DNA from: Oncomelania hupensis
Lineage: Eukaryota; Mollusca; Gastropoda; Littorinimorpha; Pomatiopsidae
Length of the DNA: 64,000 nucleotides
Direction: 5' to 3'
Assembly: GCA_036898135.1 (NCBI GenBank)
Contig: CM072515.1
Location: forward strand, 24,148,194-24,212,193
The notes under the pieces are model-generated. The model was not told the DNA's origin. It did not search any database and saw only the letters and a list, made by a program, of their open reading frames with translations. Numbering within the stretch: the stretch's first letter is position 1; every line of letters begins with the position of its first letter. Positions 21,711 to 31,859 of the stretch are shown here, one piece after another. Both the position numbers and the translations under genes were made by a program.

Positions 21711-24578
21711 ATGTCGGACCCAGTGGCCTTGAGATTGCGTTTCAAGGAACTAGGAGAAGCTTTACACTTAGCAGGGGGAGACCTAATTGCGTATATCAAT
21801 GCAGAGGTAGAGAAACAGGAGGCTAAGGCAGAGAGAGCAGCAGAGAGAGAACAGAAGAAACTCGAAGCAGAACAGAGAAAAGCAGAACTAGAAGCAGAGC
21901 AAAAGAAAGCAGAGTTAGAAGCAGCAAGAGAGCAGAAGAAATTAGAGATAGAAGCAGAACAGAAGAAGGTAGCAGCAGAGAGAGAAGCAGAAGTTAGGAG
22001 ATGGGAGTATGAGAGGGCAGAAAAGGAAAAAGACAGACAGCATGAGTTAGAGCTAAGAAGATTGGGATCAGGAGCTTCAAGTTCTTCCTCAACCCCTCCC
22101 CACTCAGATCAGCTAGAGGTAGCATCCAACCCTGTACAAGGAATGTCATTTCCACTGGGAACATTCAATGAGAGAGAGGAAGGTCTAGATCTCTATCTGA
22201 CTAGGTTTGAGCGTCTAGCAACAGAGTACAAACTAGATCCCACTCATTGGTCTTTTAAGCTTAGTCAAGGGCTTAGAGGAAAGGCTTATGACATCTACAG
22301 TAAGCTACCGACTGACAGAGTGACTGACTATCACAAAGTAAAAGAGGCACTCCTAACGGGATTCGAACTGACAGGAGAATGCTACCGGCAAAAGTTCCGC
22401 ACCAACCGGAGAGTGAAAGGAGAGAGCTATGCGCAGTTCGCGGATAGGTTGTCCACAATGCTGGATAAGTGGATTAGCCAGTCAGCCACGGCTAAGACGT
22501 ATGATGGACTGACAGAACTGTTAGTATGGGAACAGCTACGGGAAACCATGACCCCCGAGCTGAGAACATTCTCAGTAGAGCAGGGCGCGGAAAGACTAGA
22601 AGATCTGGTCAAGGTCGCAGATAGGTACGTGGCCGCCCACGGAGAAGCCAAGAGCTTCAGGCGAGACCTAAAGCCTAACGGGAAAGAGGCACAGAAACGA
22701 AGCCCTAACCGGGAAGAGCGCACCGCGAATAAGCCGAATAACCCCAGACCTGGGCAAAATAAAGGACCCAACACGGAATTCGGGAAAAGAGGTCCTGCAG
22801 AACAGAGACGGTATTGTTCGTTCTGCAACAGAAACAATCACTCCACCGCAGAATGTTTCAAGTTGGCCGCACAACGTAGGGAAGAGCGCGAAAGCCGGCC
22901 AGCGCACAGAGTTCTAACTCAAAGCAGCGGTAACAAGCCACACACGATCGGAGATCACCCATCGGTGACAGACACGGTCAAGGTCAACGGTAAAGAAGCG
23001 AACTGTCTGTATGACACAGGTCTATCATACGACGCGATAGTTAGCGAATCTCTTGTATCGCGCGCGGACTTGACAGACAAGACAGTCGACTTACAAGGAG
23101 CAGACTTGACGAAACCGACGACTACTTGCCCAATAGCTTGGATAGAAGTAGAGAGTAGGTACGTCACAGGACGAATCCAAGCAGCTGTTTTACAGAAACC
23201 CCTGTATGATCTAGTGCTAAGTTGTAGGTATGTGTTCTTAGGCACGCCCCCTAAAACTGTAGAGATAGCTGCAGTGCAAACCAGGGCCCAAGCTAAAACC
23301 CAACCACCCCAGCCCGAGTTCGCTCCGAACCCAGGACTCGAAGAGATCGAAACAGCACAGAAAGAAGACACCTCGATAGCGAAGTGCTTCCAGAAGCTAC
23401 CCAAGGCGCACACACACCCGCACAAGGGAGACTTCTACATGGAAGAGGGAGTTCTACATCGACAAGGAGATGGAGATCACACCCAACTAGTACTACCAGC
23501 CACCCTTCGAGCCCAAGTACTAGAATTAGGCCACAGCATGCCACTCAGCGGACACATGGGAATTGGAGCCACAGTGCAGAGAATCAGCGCACACTACTAT
23601 TGGCCAGGAATCACGGAGGATGTCAAGCGCTACGTGAAATCTTGCCACCAATGTCAACAATATTCCCCGCGACATCACACCGTACCAGTTACCTTAGGAC
23701 CATCAGTAGTAGTCGGCGTGCCATTCCAGCAAGTCTCAGTAGACATAGTAGGACCACTGCCCATGACCAAGAAGCGGAACAGATTTCTACTCACACTCGT
23801 CGACGCATGTACGATGTGGTGCGAAGCAGTCCCGTTGCCAGCGATCGACACCAAGAAGATTGCAGATGCACTCATCGCCATCTTTACCAGAGTCGGATTC
23901 CCGGACAGCATTAGAACGGACAACGGATCTCAGTTCACCGGCCGCCTGATGCAAGACGTGTTCGAGTTGATACAAGTTCATCACATTCGCACACCACCAT
24001 ACCACCCCGCCAGCAACGGACAAGTAGAAAGACTGAATGGAACCCTTCTCACCATACTCAGGAAAGTCGCCGACGACAATCCAGAAGCGTGGGACACCTA
24101 CGTGAATGCGGCACTGTTCGCATACAGAGAAACGCCCCATGCAGCCACAGGCTACACCCCGTCAACATTGCTATTCGGCAGACCGCTAGCAGGACCGCTA
24201 GAAGCCCTACGCAGAAGTTGGACGGAAGCCAAGATAGACGACACACCCAGAGGCGCCACCAAGTACGTCGCAGACCTGCAGGAAACCCTCAAAGCAACGT
24301 GGAAGAAAGCTGGTGAAGCACTGAAGAAGGCAAGAGCCCGTCAGGCGAAGTACTACAACCGCCACGCGAAGAACAGAGAACTGCAAGTCGGCGATCAAGT
24401 GCTACTCTTACTTCCAAGTGGAACCAACAAGCTGGACATCGCTTGGAGAGGACCGTACCGGGTGACTGCCAAGAAATCCAAGACAGTCTACCAAGTAGAG
24501 GTGAACGGGAGAGCCAGATACCACCACATCAATCTCCTCAAGAAATACACGGACCGACCAGCGACCCCCAGCACTCAC
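21711..24578 (+). CDS. Gag-protease-integrase polyprotein of the Gmr1-like element
   Basis: The first ATG of the long frame is at 21711 (the frame opens two codons earlier, without ATG). Domains by residue: charged coiled coil (AEREQKKLEAEQRK repeats) about 30-118; capsid region about 145-312, with a SCAN-like look (LLVWEQLRETMTPELRTF); zinc knuckle CSFCNRNNHSTAEC about 369-382; protease DTG at about 435-437; integrase HHCC zinc finger about 608-650, ending CHQC; DDE core with D678 (VSVDIVGP), D737 (RTDNGSQF) and E773 (NGQVERLN); GPYRV motif about 914-918. Capsid forms the particle, protease processes, integrase inserts the cDNA. The frame stays open to 25235, but beyond about 24578 it is out of register with the RNase H frame. 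Confidence 0.92.
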
Positions 24579-24589
24579 ACATGGATGGC

Positions 24590-25221
24590 CATCGCCATCG
24601 CCGAAGAAGTTCATCCCCAACTACAACAGCATCGCCGTACCACTGACAAATGGAACCCGGAAAATCGCCCCGGACAAAGTCGTATGGACAGCGGAATGCG
24701 AGACAGCATTCCAAACACTCAAGGACAGAATGACATCGGCGCCAGTACTCCACCTACCCGATTTGACTCAGCCATTCGTTCTTCGCACCGACGCAAGCGA
24801 CTTAGGCCTCGGAGCAGTACTGCTACAGCGCGACCCCAAGAATGCAGAGACGCTATTCCCTGTCGCCTACGCCAGCAGAAAATTGAGACCCGCCGAGACC
24901 CACTACGCCACGTCGGAGAAAGAATGTCTTGGACTAGTCTGGGCCATACAGAAATTTCAACTCTACCTGTATGGGACCCACTTCACAGTTCAGGTGGACC
25001 ACCAACCACTATCGTTCCTGGCAGCCTCCAAGTCTTTGAACTCTCGCCTGATGCGATGGGCACTCACCCTTCAGGCATACTCATTCCAAATCGAATACAT
25101 CCCCGGCAAAGAAAACCACGGAGCCGACTACCTCAGTCGCCATCTCGTGGAGGACACAGCAGCTGTCGCCCACCCAACACAACTAAGGGCCACAGCACCA
25201 GAATTCGTCCCCGCCCGATAA
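24590..25221 (+). pseudogene. RT C-terminal end plus RNase H, RT core deleted
   Basis: This lies one reading frame away from the integrase. It starts with the end of the RT-connection region (KKFIPNYNSIAVPLTNG, about 24607-24657), then RNase H: VLRTDASDLGLGAVL (first catalytic Asp), ASRKLRPAETHYATSEKE (catalytic Glu) and VQVDHQPLSF, ending with IPGKENHGADYLSR (final Asp). It stops at 25221. RNase H degrades the RNA of RNA-DNA hybrids. No YxDD or other RT palm motif exists anywhere between the integrase GPY motif and this block. The junction sits in a short CATCGCCATCGCCG repeat at about 24590-24603, compatible with a microhomology deletion. Confidence 0.88.
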
Positions 25222-25388
25222 AACCCTGTCACTAGTGTCCATAGCTACCTGGCACAGCATTGCAGCTCAGGTAGAGCAACTTAATTAGTTTGTAAATAGG
25301 ACCCTAGGATAGTGCAGTGTTAAACTAGGCTCTGTAGTAGAAAAAGGTCGAATCCAGTAGTCATCGCCTTTTTTCAGTTGAGGGAGCC
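25222..25388 (+). other. 3' untranslated segment and possible polypurine tract
   Basis: Non-coding sequence between the RNase H stop and the 3' LTR. The purine-rich TTGAGGGAGCC just before 25389 is the only candidate polypurine tract and is weak. Confidence 0.5.
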
Positions 25389-26923
25389 TGTCATGAACTG
25401 GCTAGTTTTAACTCTGCTTATTACTATTTAGCCATGTGTAGTCTTTGTAACAGTAGAGAGTCAGTAGATTACACAGCAGCAATTAAAGGCCACACACAGC
25501 GAGCTAGCCACACACAACGCAGTGAGTCAGCACTTGAGCTTTGAATCTGCCCGTTTTTAACCAATGAGAGCTCAGCCAAGCGGGTAGAGCAGTTCTGACT
25601 GTGTCAGAGCCTAACACAGTTTGAATCAGTCGTGTGTGAGATGAGGAAGAGTCAATATCTCCACAGTTAGAGAAATCTCTTCACTCATAGACCAGGAAGC
25701 AGGACTTTAGAATCTTAGAATTCTCTCAAGTCATCACGGGCCTGAACTTGTCAAACAGGTAAATGAACACCCTTCTGTTTCATCGTGATATATTTATATT
25801 ATTGTTGAAATTATGTTTGAAGAATTTGCTATGCATAAATGTGAATTATTAATCCGAATTTGCCGTACCACGTGGAAGAGCCGACCATGAGCCGAAACAC
25901 GACCGGTTGCGCCGCCATGTTGTATACCATACGGAACCACTGTTGTTTAACTTATATGTATGTTTGCAGACCAGTGGCTGTACCACTGAATGTTTATATT
26001 ATTATTAATTCTGTATGTGTATAGTTAGACACGATTGATATTTATGTATGTATAGGAATTTAGAGTGAGATTCCAGTGGACCCCGGAAGTAGCAGAATGT
26101 TCGTCGCTTATGTATAGAGATGTGGAGCTATCACTGAGGGCTACTTTGGCTTTCAGTGAGACGCTCTGCACAAACCGATTATTCAGGGTTGTGCAGAATT
26201 TCGTCTCTTATATTACAGACGAGCAGGCGAGCTATCCCGAGCTATCCTGTGCACCCCACTCCACAGAAACGACTAGTTGGTTGAGGAGCCTCTACCGCAC
26301 AAGTCGGACAGAGCTACCCGGAAAAACACCCTGTCAGACCCCACAGCGTGGCAAGGGAACCCAACTACACAACTACAAAGGTGTACCAGAAGCTACCTCA
26401 CAGAAGGACTTCGCACGCACCATCTAGCAGTTAAGTGCAAAAACGAAGGTGCACTTAAACTCTTCAGAAACTGTAAAACGGACCACAGTAGTCCAACTCT
26501 TCAGAAACTGTAAAACGGACCACAGTAGTCCAAATCTACATGAGATATAATAGCAAGTGCCCGAGGAAGATATAACAGCTGCCTAGACTATCAGCGATCG
26601 AACTATTAGCAGTAACTGAGACTTTTTAAGTTAGATTAGTAGGCTTACTTAGAGAATCTTGTATAGAGTAGAAGAAATAAATGTGTGATTTTAACTGTTA
26701 TCAAGTGGCTGGACTACATATGATTCATAGCCGTGTGAAAGCTAGTGTGACAGTAATCTTTTACCATTTTTCTATCTATTTCTGTACCCCAACCTTAACA
26801 CAGAACGAGCTAAACAAATAAATTTATTAAAGTAATTCATAGGGTGACTTACTAGCAGTTCCCACCGAATAAACGTGAGGGTCCATAATTCCATTGTGCA
26901 GAGCCCATAAACCCCACGTGACA
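25389..26923 (+). repeat. 3' LTR
   Basis: The same length (1,535 bp) and almost the same sequence as the 5' LTR, with the same TG...CA ends, the tandem 38-bp segment at about 26459-26533, and AATAAA near 26676. It is followed directly by the GTTAT duplication. Confidence 0.95.
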
Positions 26924-27115
26924 GTTATCAGAACAGATTTCCCAGAATTCTCTATTCTATTTTTAGGTTTGGGATACCCCCGTCTCAGCTTGTGGCTAAA
27001 ACCAAGGGCAACGGGACCACCGCACGTCGACTGGGGGCAATACGAGATACTAACTTGTTAGTTGATATACTTGTGATGATGCACAGTCAAATAACATTCA
27101 ATGGCTCGACATGAA

Positions 27116-27840
27116 AATAACAGGATCCAACTACACGTGGCACCAGTCTACATAGTAGACACTCTGGGAACAAGGTGAAAAGACGCAGGTAAAATAATAA
27201 GACATACACAAAGCGATGAAAAAAAAGTGTTGGAAAACGAAGAAAAGGGGAAAGTACACTCCAGCGATTACACTCCACACCCCTACCCACCCACCCCCAC
27301 ACACAGTTTACACCAAGCAACATTGATGAGATTCCAAATGAAGAAATAGGGCAATGCGGCAAGAAGAAGTTAAAATATAGTTGAACTAAAACGTCCTGAA
27401 TTAATTAGTCTGATTTTCGATTTTGAATTCATTAACTAATATAAGTTGTAAACGTTTGGGATGATTTCCATAAAGGCGAACTCGCGCTTCTCTTATTCCC
27501 AGTGTAGGATGCAGCCTGGAAGTTTCCAACAAGGGACGTGTACTACCATTATCAGTGGTCAATGTATGTGGCCCTTGCCAACTTCGATCGTCGCGTTCCA
27601 ACCTCAAAAGATAACTTCTTTGCCCCCTTATAACTCAAGAACAAAAGTCTAATACTTAATATACACCCTACGGCATTCAAGAAAATGTTCGCCTAGTGTG
27701 GTGTTAACCTCAAACATATGGTTTACATGTATGTATCATTATGCACTTGTAGGGTATTCTGTAGTCTAGGTATTACCATACATTACAGTGTCCAAAATGA
27801 AAAATCATGGAAGTACAAACTATATATTGAAGAATCCATG
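27116..27840. other. Gene-free stretch
   Basis: Short ORFs only, with no motif or splice-supported exon. Confidence 0.4.
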
Positions 27841-27850
27841 GATCATTTCA

Positions 27851-28062
27851 TGAGAGAGAGAGAAGGAGAGACGGACAGACAGAGACAGACAGAGTGAAAG
27901 AGCATTTTGTGTGTGTGTGTGTTGTGTGAGTGGGCATGTGTGTGTGTGTGTGGGTGTGCGAGCGCGTTAGGTTTGTGTTTTCCGGTGTGTGTGTGTGTGT
28001 GCGCTTGTGTGTGTGTGTGTGTGTGTGTGTGCGTGGGTGGGTGGGTGCACGGTGGGTGTGAA
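27851..28062. repeat. GA-rich then (GT)n microsatellites
   Basis: GAGAGAGAGAAGGAGAGACGG (about 27851-27873), followed by GT arrays (27908-28047). Confidence 0.9.
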
Positions 28063-28107
28063 CGTGTGAAACAGCACGAATGGGGAAGGAAATTTACCTT
28101 TGCTAGT

Positions 28108-28467
28108 ACCAAATGGGGTAATTTTCACTTTACCCATTTGTCTCCCGTTCCCCATTTGTCGCTAAGTGCGCCGGAGTGCTCTTTTAGTGCGTAGGAGTGC
28201 AGTTGTGGTGCATAAGAGTGTTTTAAGTACACAGGAGTGCACTATCCGGGACGGAGAAGAAAATACAGTGAATGTTTGGAAAGGTTTGAAACAAAATTCG
28301 ACCTATTTCGTCGCCTATAGGAGACGAAATAGGTCAACTTTCTAGAGAAGGTTTAGGGTAAGGGCTAGTTGCAGCGCTGCAACTAACCCTTGCCCTAACC
28401 CTTTTCCATCAAAAAATGACTAAGAAATGACTTTCCGAATCCTACATTCTAAAATTACCCCATTTGT
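28108..28467 (+). mobile_element. 360-bp palindrome-bearing MITE-like repeat (family B, copy 1)
   Basis: Ends are a 16-bp inverted repeat: CAAATGGGGTAATTTT at 28110 and AAAATTACCCCATTTG ending at 28466. Inside are ~20-bp subrepeats (AGTGCGTAGGAGTGC, AGTGCATAAGAGTG, AGTACACAGGAGTGC; 28163-28243). A nearly perfect 36-bp palindrome follows at 28301-28336 (GACCTATTTCGTCGCCTATA and its complement), then a second hairpin at 28348-28404. A clear second copy lies inverted at 40700-41070. There is no coding capacity, and I do not recognise the family. Confidence 0.75.
28348..28404. repeat. 57-bp inverted repeat (hairpin) with telomere-like arms
   Basis: AAGGTTTAGGGTAAGGGCTA, then GTTGCAGC, is followed at once by its near-exact complement GCTGCAAC, then TAACCCTTGCCCTAACCCTT. 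It would form a long stem with no loop. TTAGGG and CCCTAA occur in the arms but not as tandem repeats. It is absent from family B copy 2, so it may be a separate insertion. Confidence 0.85.
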
Positions 28468-28480
28468 GACCTATACAAGA

Positions 28481-28484
<4 letters not shown>

Positions 28485-28545
<61 letters not shown>
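28485..28545. repeat. (GT)n microsatellite
   Basis: A nearly uninterrupted GT run directly after the family B element. Confidence 0.97.
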
Positions 28546-28962
28546 TGTTCGCGAAAAGGTGATAGGCTTACATTCACTAATCTGTCTAGTTCACATAGGC
28601 CACTTTGACCCCCACACCAAATCTCGCGTTGCCCAGGCGAGACCTGCGAGACTAGAGTGTCGTCAGTGTAAGCAGATCAGGCAAACAAAGACTCCTTGAG
28701 TGAGACCAAGTCTGGCAGTGAACGAGATGTCAACTGTTTTTCCCAAAGCGGAAAACCAATGACATTTCCATGGCTTCCTGGTGGCACTTGAGGCTTTGAC
28801 CCAAAGGAACTATGACACATCTTTCTATCAAAGTGTCTGGCAACAAGATTGATATCCATTAACCCATATATTGCAAAGGAAATTACGTGCATTACGCAAA
28901 CTAAAAAAAATTAAAAAACGTATTTAAAAACAGTATCTGTTCATTGTTATATGTTATTAATA
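28546..28962. other. Gene-free stretch
   Basis: No supported gene. Confidence 0.4.
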
Positions 28963-28963
28963 T

Positions 28964-28964
<1 letters not shown>

Positions 28965-29023
<59 letters not shown>

Positions 29024-29230
29024 TCTCAGCTGAGACTGTGATTCATGCATGCGTAAAAAGTATTATTTATTGTTTATTTATTGATTTTATGTAAACGTTT
29101 TGCGCCTAGGCTAGAGGAAATTTTGCACTTTCATGCGTGTAGTGTGAAAGTTGGATAATGAAGATGTATTGCATTGTATTGTATTGTATTGAGCTATATT
29201 GTATTGTACTTTATTGTATTGTATTGTAAC
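28965..29230. repeat. (GA)n and (GTATT)n microsatellites
   Basis: An uninterrupted (GA)n covers about 28965-29019. ATTGTATTGTATT-type pentamers cover about 29168-29228. The intervening sequence is unremarkable. Confidence 0.92.
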
Positions 29231-29696
29231 TTAAACTTCCATACTCAGGGAGTCTACACAAAATATTTCACTTCAACCAGCATGCTCAATGAAGCTAGTT
29301 GAAACAGTTCAACCGTTCAGCATGCTAGTTACATAAAACAGTGTAATTCATTGCACATTCTCGCGGTCATGCTTAATGAGACTATAATTATCAAACAATA
29401 ATTATTATTTTTCTCCGCCGTGCTCAATTATAAAGCGAGGTCGGATACAGTTCATTCATTCAACATGCTTGCTGAAGAAGCAACTGAAAACCGCTTCATT
29501 CGTCTGCACGTTCTCGCTGTCCATTGCACAGCGGGAAGACTCATGTACAGAACCAAAAATTGCTCTCTTGTAGCAGAACTGGACACAGTTAAGTAGCTGT
29601 ATCACCCTAACAGGACAGCCCAAACTGGACCATCAACCTATAATACCCACAGTACAGCAGCTATGACGGAAGGAGGAAAAGCAATTTTGACCTACT

Positions 29697-29959
29697 CAGG
29701 GCCGGACCTGGGGAAAGTCGAAGGGGGGGTTACAGGTTCAGCGAAGGCGCGAAGCGCCGAGCCTTCTAGGGGGGTCCGGGGGCATGCCCCCCCGGAATTT
29801 TTTTTTTTCAAGGATGCAAAATGGTGCAATCTGGTGCTATCTGAACCTTTAAAAAGCCATTTGTGATGGTCTGGGACTTTGAGCTTTTTTAACAGTTGAA
29901 CTGACAAACTCTGAGGTACAAAAATTATCCTCTGCACCTCCCTTAAAAAAAAAACAACA

Positions 29960-29990
<31 letters not shown>

Positions 29991-31215
29991 TTTATTTATC
30001 AGCAGAGATGTTTTGTATACTATTATTATTCACTACTTTTTGTCGATCGCTAACGGTATAAAGCTTTACTTTGTAGTTTATGAACATCACCGCCCTGCTT
30101 TCACTTTCAGTCTTGCTGCACTAGGTTCTCCGGCATTAGTACCATTTGTGAATTGTATCTTCTGGCAAAACAGTTCACTGCCTCTTTGAAGTCAATATCA
30201 ACATCCCTGTGCACTTTCAGTAAAACAAGTCCATTGAGCCTTTGTTGCCCTATTGTAGAGCGCAGGTAGTTTTTCAGGTTGCGCAACTGACCGTTTTAAC
30301 GCTCACACTCGGCAATAGTGACAGGCAGGGTGCAAAGGTTCTTTAGCACAATGAACAGGTTGGGATAAAAATCCCCGTCACAATGTTTCAGTGCTTCTGA
30401 TGCCGTGGATGGGATGATAGCTGTCGCATTCTCAGCAGCACTTCGCCATTTGCAAACCCACCGTTGGTATTCTGCATCAAGGGTAGCGTTGTCTGGTAGG
30501 TCAGACTCCCACAACATTGCCAGTGTCTTCACCCCTTCTGGAACCTGCATGAAACCATCCTGGTTGTCTATTAAAGTGCTTGGCACCAGACAGAGACCAT
30601 CAACTTGCTAGGTCAGCATTTTTGAACCTCGAGTCCAATTCGGTTGACAGGTGTTCCAAGAAAGGAATGGCAATGCTAATCTTGAAATATTCTTCTGGAG
30701 TGGCCGCAGGTTGGTTGTCACGGAGAGTCTGTCGGGATGCTTGACGAGGAACAATAACATCAGTTGTCAAAGCATTTGCAATTTTGCTGACTTCACCAAA
30801 CCAGGCAACGAATTATAGTTCATAATTATCAACTTAGCATCTTAATTAATATTTCTAAAAAGTCGTTTTTGGGGGATTAGGGCAGTATCAAGGAGAAGGT
30901 GCTGGAAGAGGCTTGCGGACAGAACAGGAAAATATGGCTGCATTTACTAATTTAGACTTAGGGGTTGGGTTACTTGGTCGTTTCAACGGGAAAACGCTTT
31001 GGACGTTTCAACGGATCCCTTGAAATGGATTTCCGTTGAATTGTCTATAAATAACTATTTGTACGTTGGACCAAAAGTGAATAAAAACTGCAATGTTTTA
31101 AAAACAATTTTAAAAAAATTAAACCTCTTTGCATAAAACAAAATTATTATTTTTTTTTTAGTTTGGAGGGGGGGTTCCGGAACCCAGGTACCCCCCCCCC
31201 CTGGATCCGGCCCTG
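29697..31215 (-). mobile_element. 1,519-bp hAT-type transposon, 5-bp TSD CTACT
   Basis: Termini are CAGGGCCGGACCTGGGG at 29697 and, inverted, CAGGGCCGGATCCAGGGGGG ending at 31215. CTACT flanks both sides (29692-29696 and 31216-31220). Transposase remnants on the minus strand show that 31215 is the 5' end. The element is far shorter than an autonomous hAT, so most of the 5' coding region is gone. The 3' subterminal block with CTAGGGGGGTCCGGGGGCAT (29768-29787) is shared with elements at 11.8 and 50.5 kb. Confidence 0.9.
30107..30835 (-). pseudogene. hAT transposase C-terminal part (THAP0/ZMYM1-like)
   Basis: Transposase remnant that would cut and join transposon ends in the nucleus. Readable segments: PEEYFKISIAIPFLEHLSTE (typical of the core of 52-kDa-repressor/ZMYM1-like hAT proteins) near 30640-30700; EYQRWVCKW near 30460; then the hAT dimerisation region FYPNLFIVLKNLCTLPVTIA followed by CER, with RNLKNYLRST after it. 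An in-frame TAA directly follows CER at 30296-30298, where functional proteins continue. A frameshift lies near 30608-30612. The frame otherwise continues to a natural stop at 30107. It is near-identical to the remnant at 50.86-51.56 kb. Confidence 0.85.
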
Positions 31216-31760
31216 CTACTTAATACACAACACACGGCCTGTTATTAGTCTTTTTTCTCTTCGAGCTTCGTATCGAATATCTCTTTAGGACACCCCAAAG
31301 ACTGAAGGTACGGCGCCCTCATTAAGCTGGCCTAGAGAAAAGGGAGTTCCCAAACGCTTCCTTCTTCAACGACCAAAATGTTACGGGGACTCCTTTACCT
31401 TTACACCTTTACTTTACACTGGAAGCGACCAGCAGCACTGGCTTTACTGGAGTTTTTGTTGGAACGAAGATCGTTTCCAAAGCAAGCAGTAGAAAGCTAT
31501 GTGTTTCATAATGGAATTAGACCTATCTATCTATTCATTACCTCAGCCTGTCGGACGTTGCGGAGACATGAGGGATGCTGTCACGGAGATTTTCGCCATT
31601 CGGGTCTGGCTGTCGCTGTTTTGTTGTCAGGAGGCGCGCGTGACATGTCCAGCGCCGTCTACACGTTTTGACCCCAGGCATTAGCTACATTCATTGTGAT
31701 TGCCTAGCTTTTGATGTGGATGGCGTTGCATCGCGCATTTCCGCTCCAGGGTATTGTGGC
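31216..31760. other. Gene-free stretch
   Basis: A 97-codon ORF at 31378-31671 has no recognisable domain, no splice context and an ordinary composition. I do not call it a gene. Confidence 0.4.
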
Positions 31761-31770
31761 ATACTCGGTG

Positions 31771-31774
<4 letters not shown>

Positions 31775-31835
<61 letters not shown>

Positions 31836-31850
31836 TCTCTCTCTCTCTCA
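31775..31850. repeat. (CT)n microsatellite
   Basis: A long CT run with one CACT interruption. Ser-Leu and Arg-Glu ORFs are artefacts. Confidence 0.97.
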
Positions 31851-31859
31851 GTAATATAG

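Larger units (their letters stand above)
19805..26923 (+). mobile_element. Gmr1-like Ty3/gypsy LTR retrotransposon, 7,119 bp
   Basis: Two 1,535-bp LTRs (19805-21339 and 25389-26923) flank a gag-pol region. The 5-bp GTTAT lies outside both ends (19800-19804 and 26924-26928). In my comparison the LTRs differ at only two bases (20660/26244 G-T and 20696/26280 T-G), which indicates a recent insertion. The pol order is protease, integrase, then RNase H, the rearranged order known for Gmr1-like elements. The RT core that should lie between integrase and RNase H is missing, so the copy is non-autonomous. It landed in the second exon of the TIR transposon at 18985-27075. A diverged solo LTR of the same family is at 46211-47755. 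Confidence 0.95.
18985..27075. mobile_element. TIR DNA transposon (about 970 bp) split by a Ty3 element
   Basis: The left end begins CACAAGTATATCAACTAAC. The right end is its inverted copy ending at 27075, perfect for about 32 bp (through AAGTTAGTATCTC) and then imperfect, with GTCGACGTGCG shared further in. The 7-bp ATGATGC lies immediately outside both ends (18978-18984 and 27076-27082), a target duplication. Removing the Ty3 insertion (19805-26923 plus its 5-bp duplication) leaves an element of about 967 bp. It carries the two-exon gene fragment described separately. A 7-8 bp duplication fits P-type or related superfamilies, but the coding fragment shows no THAP or transposase signature, so the superfamily is open. 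Confidence 0.85.

Noticed and set aside
24579..25235. C-terminal 220 residues of the long frame as part of the polyprotein
   Set aside because: This frame is out of register with the clear RNase H frame at 24607-25221; its Pro/Arg/Ser-rich content is frame-shifted translation.
31378..31671. 97-codon ORF as a gene
   Set aside because: No domain, no splice context and no compositional signal.
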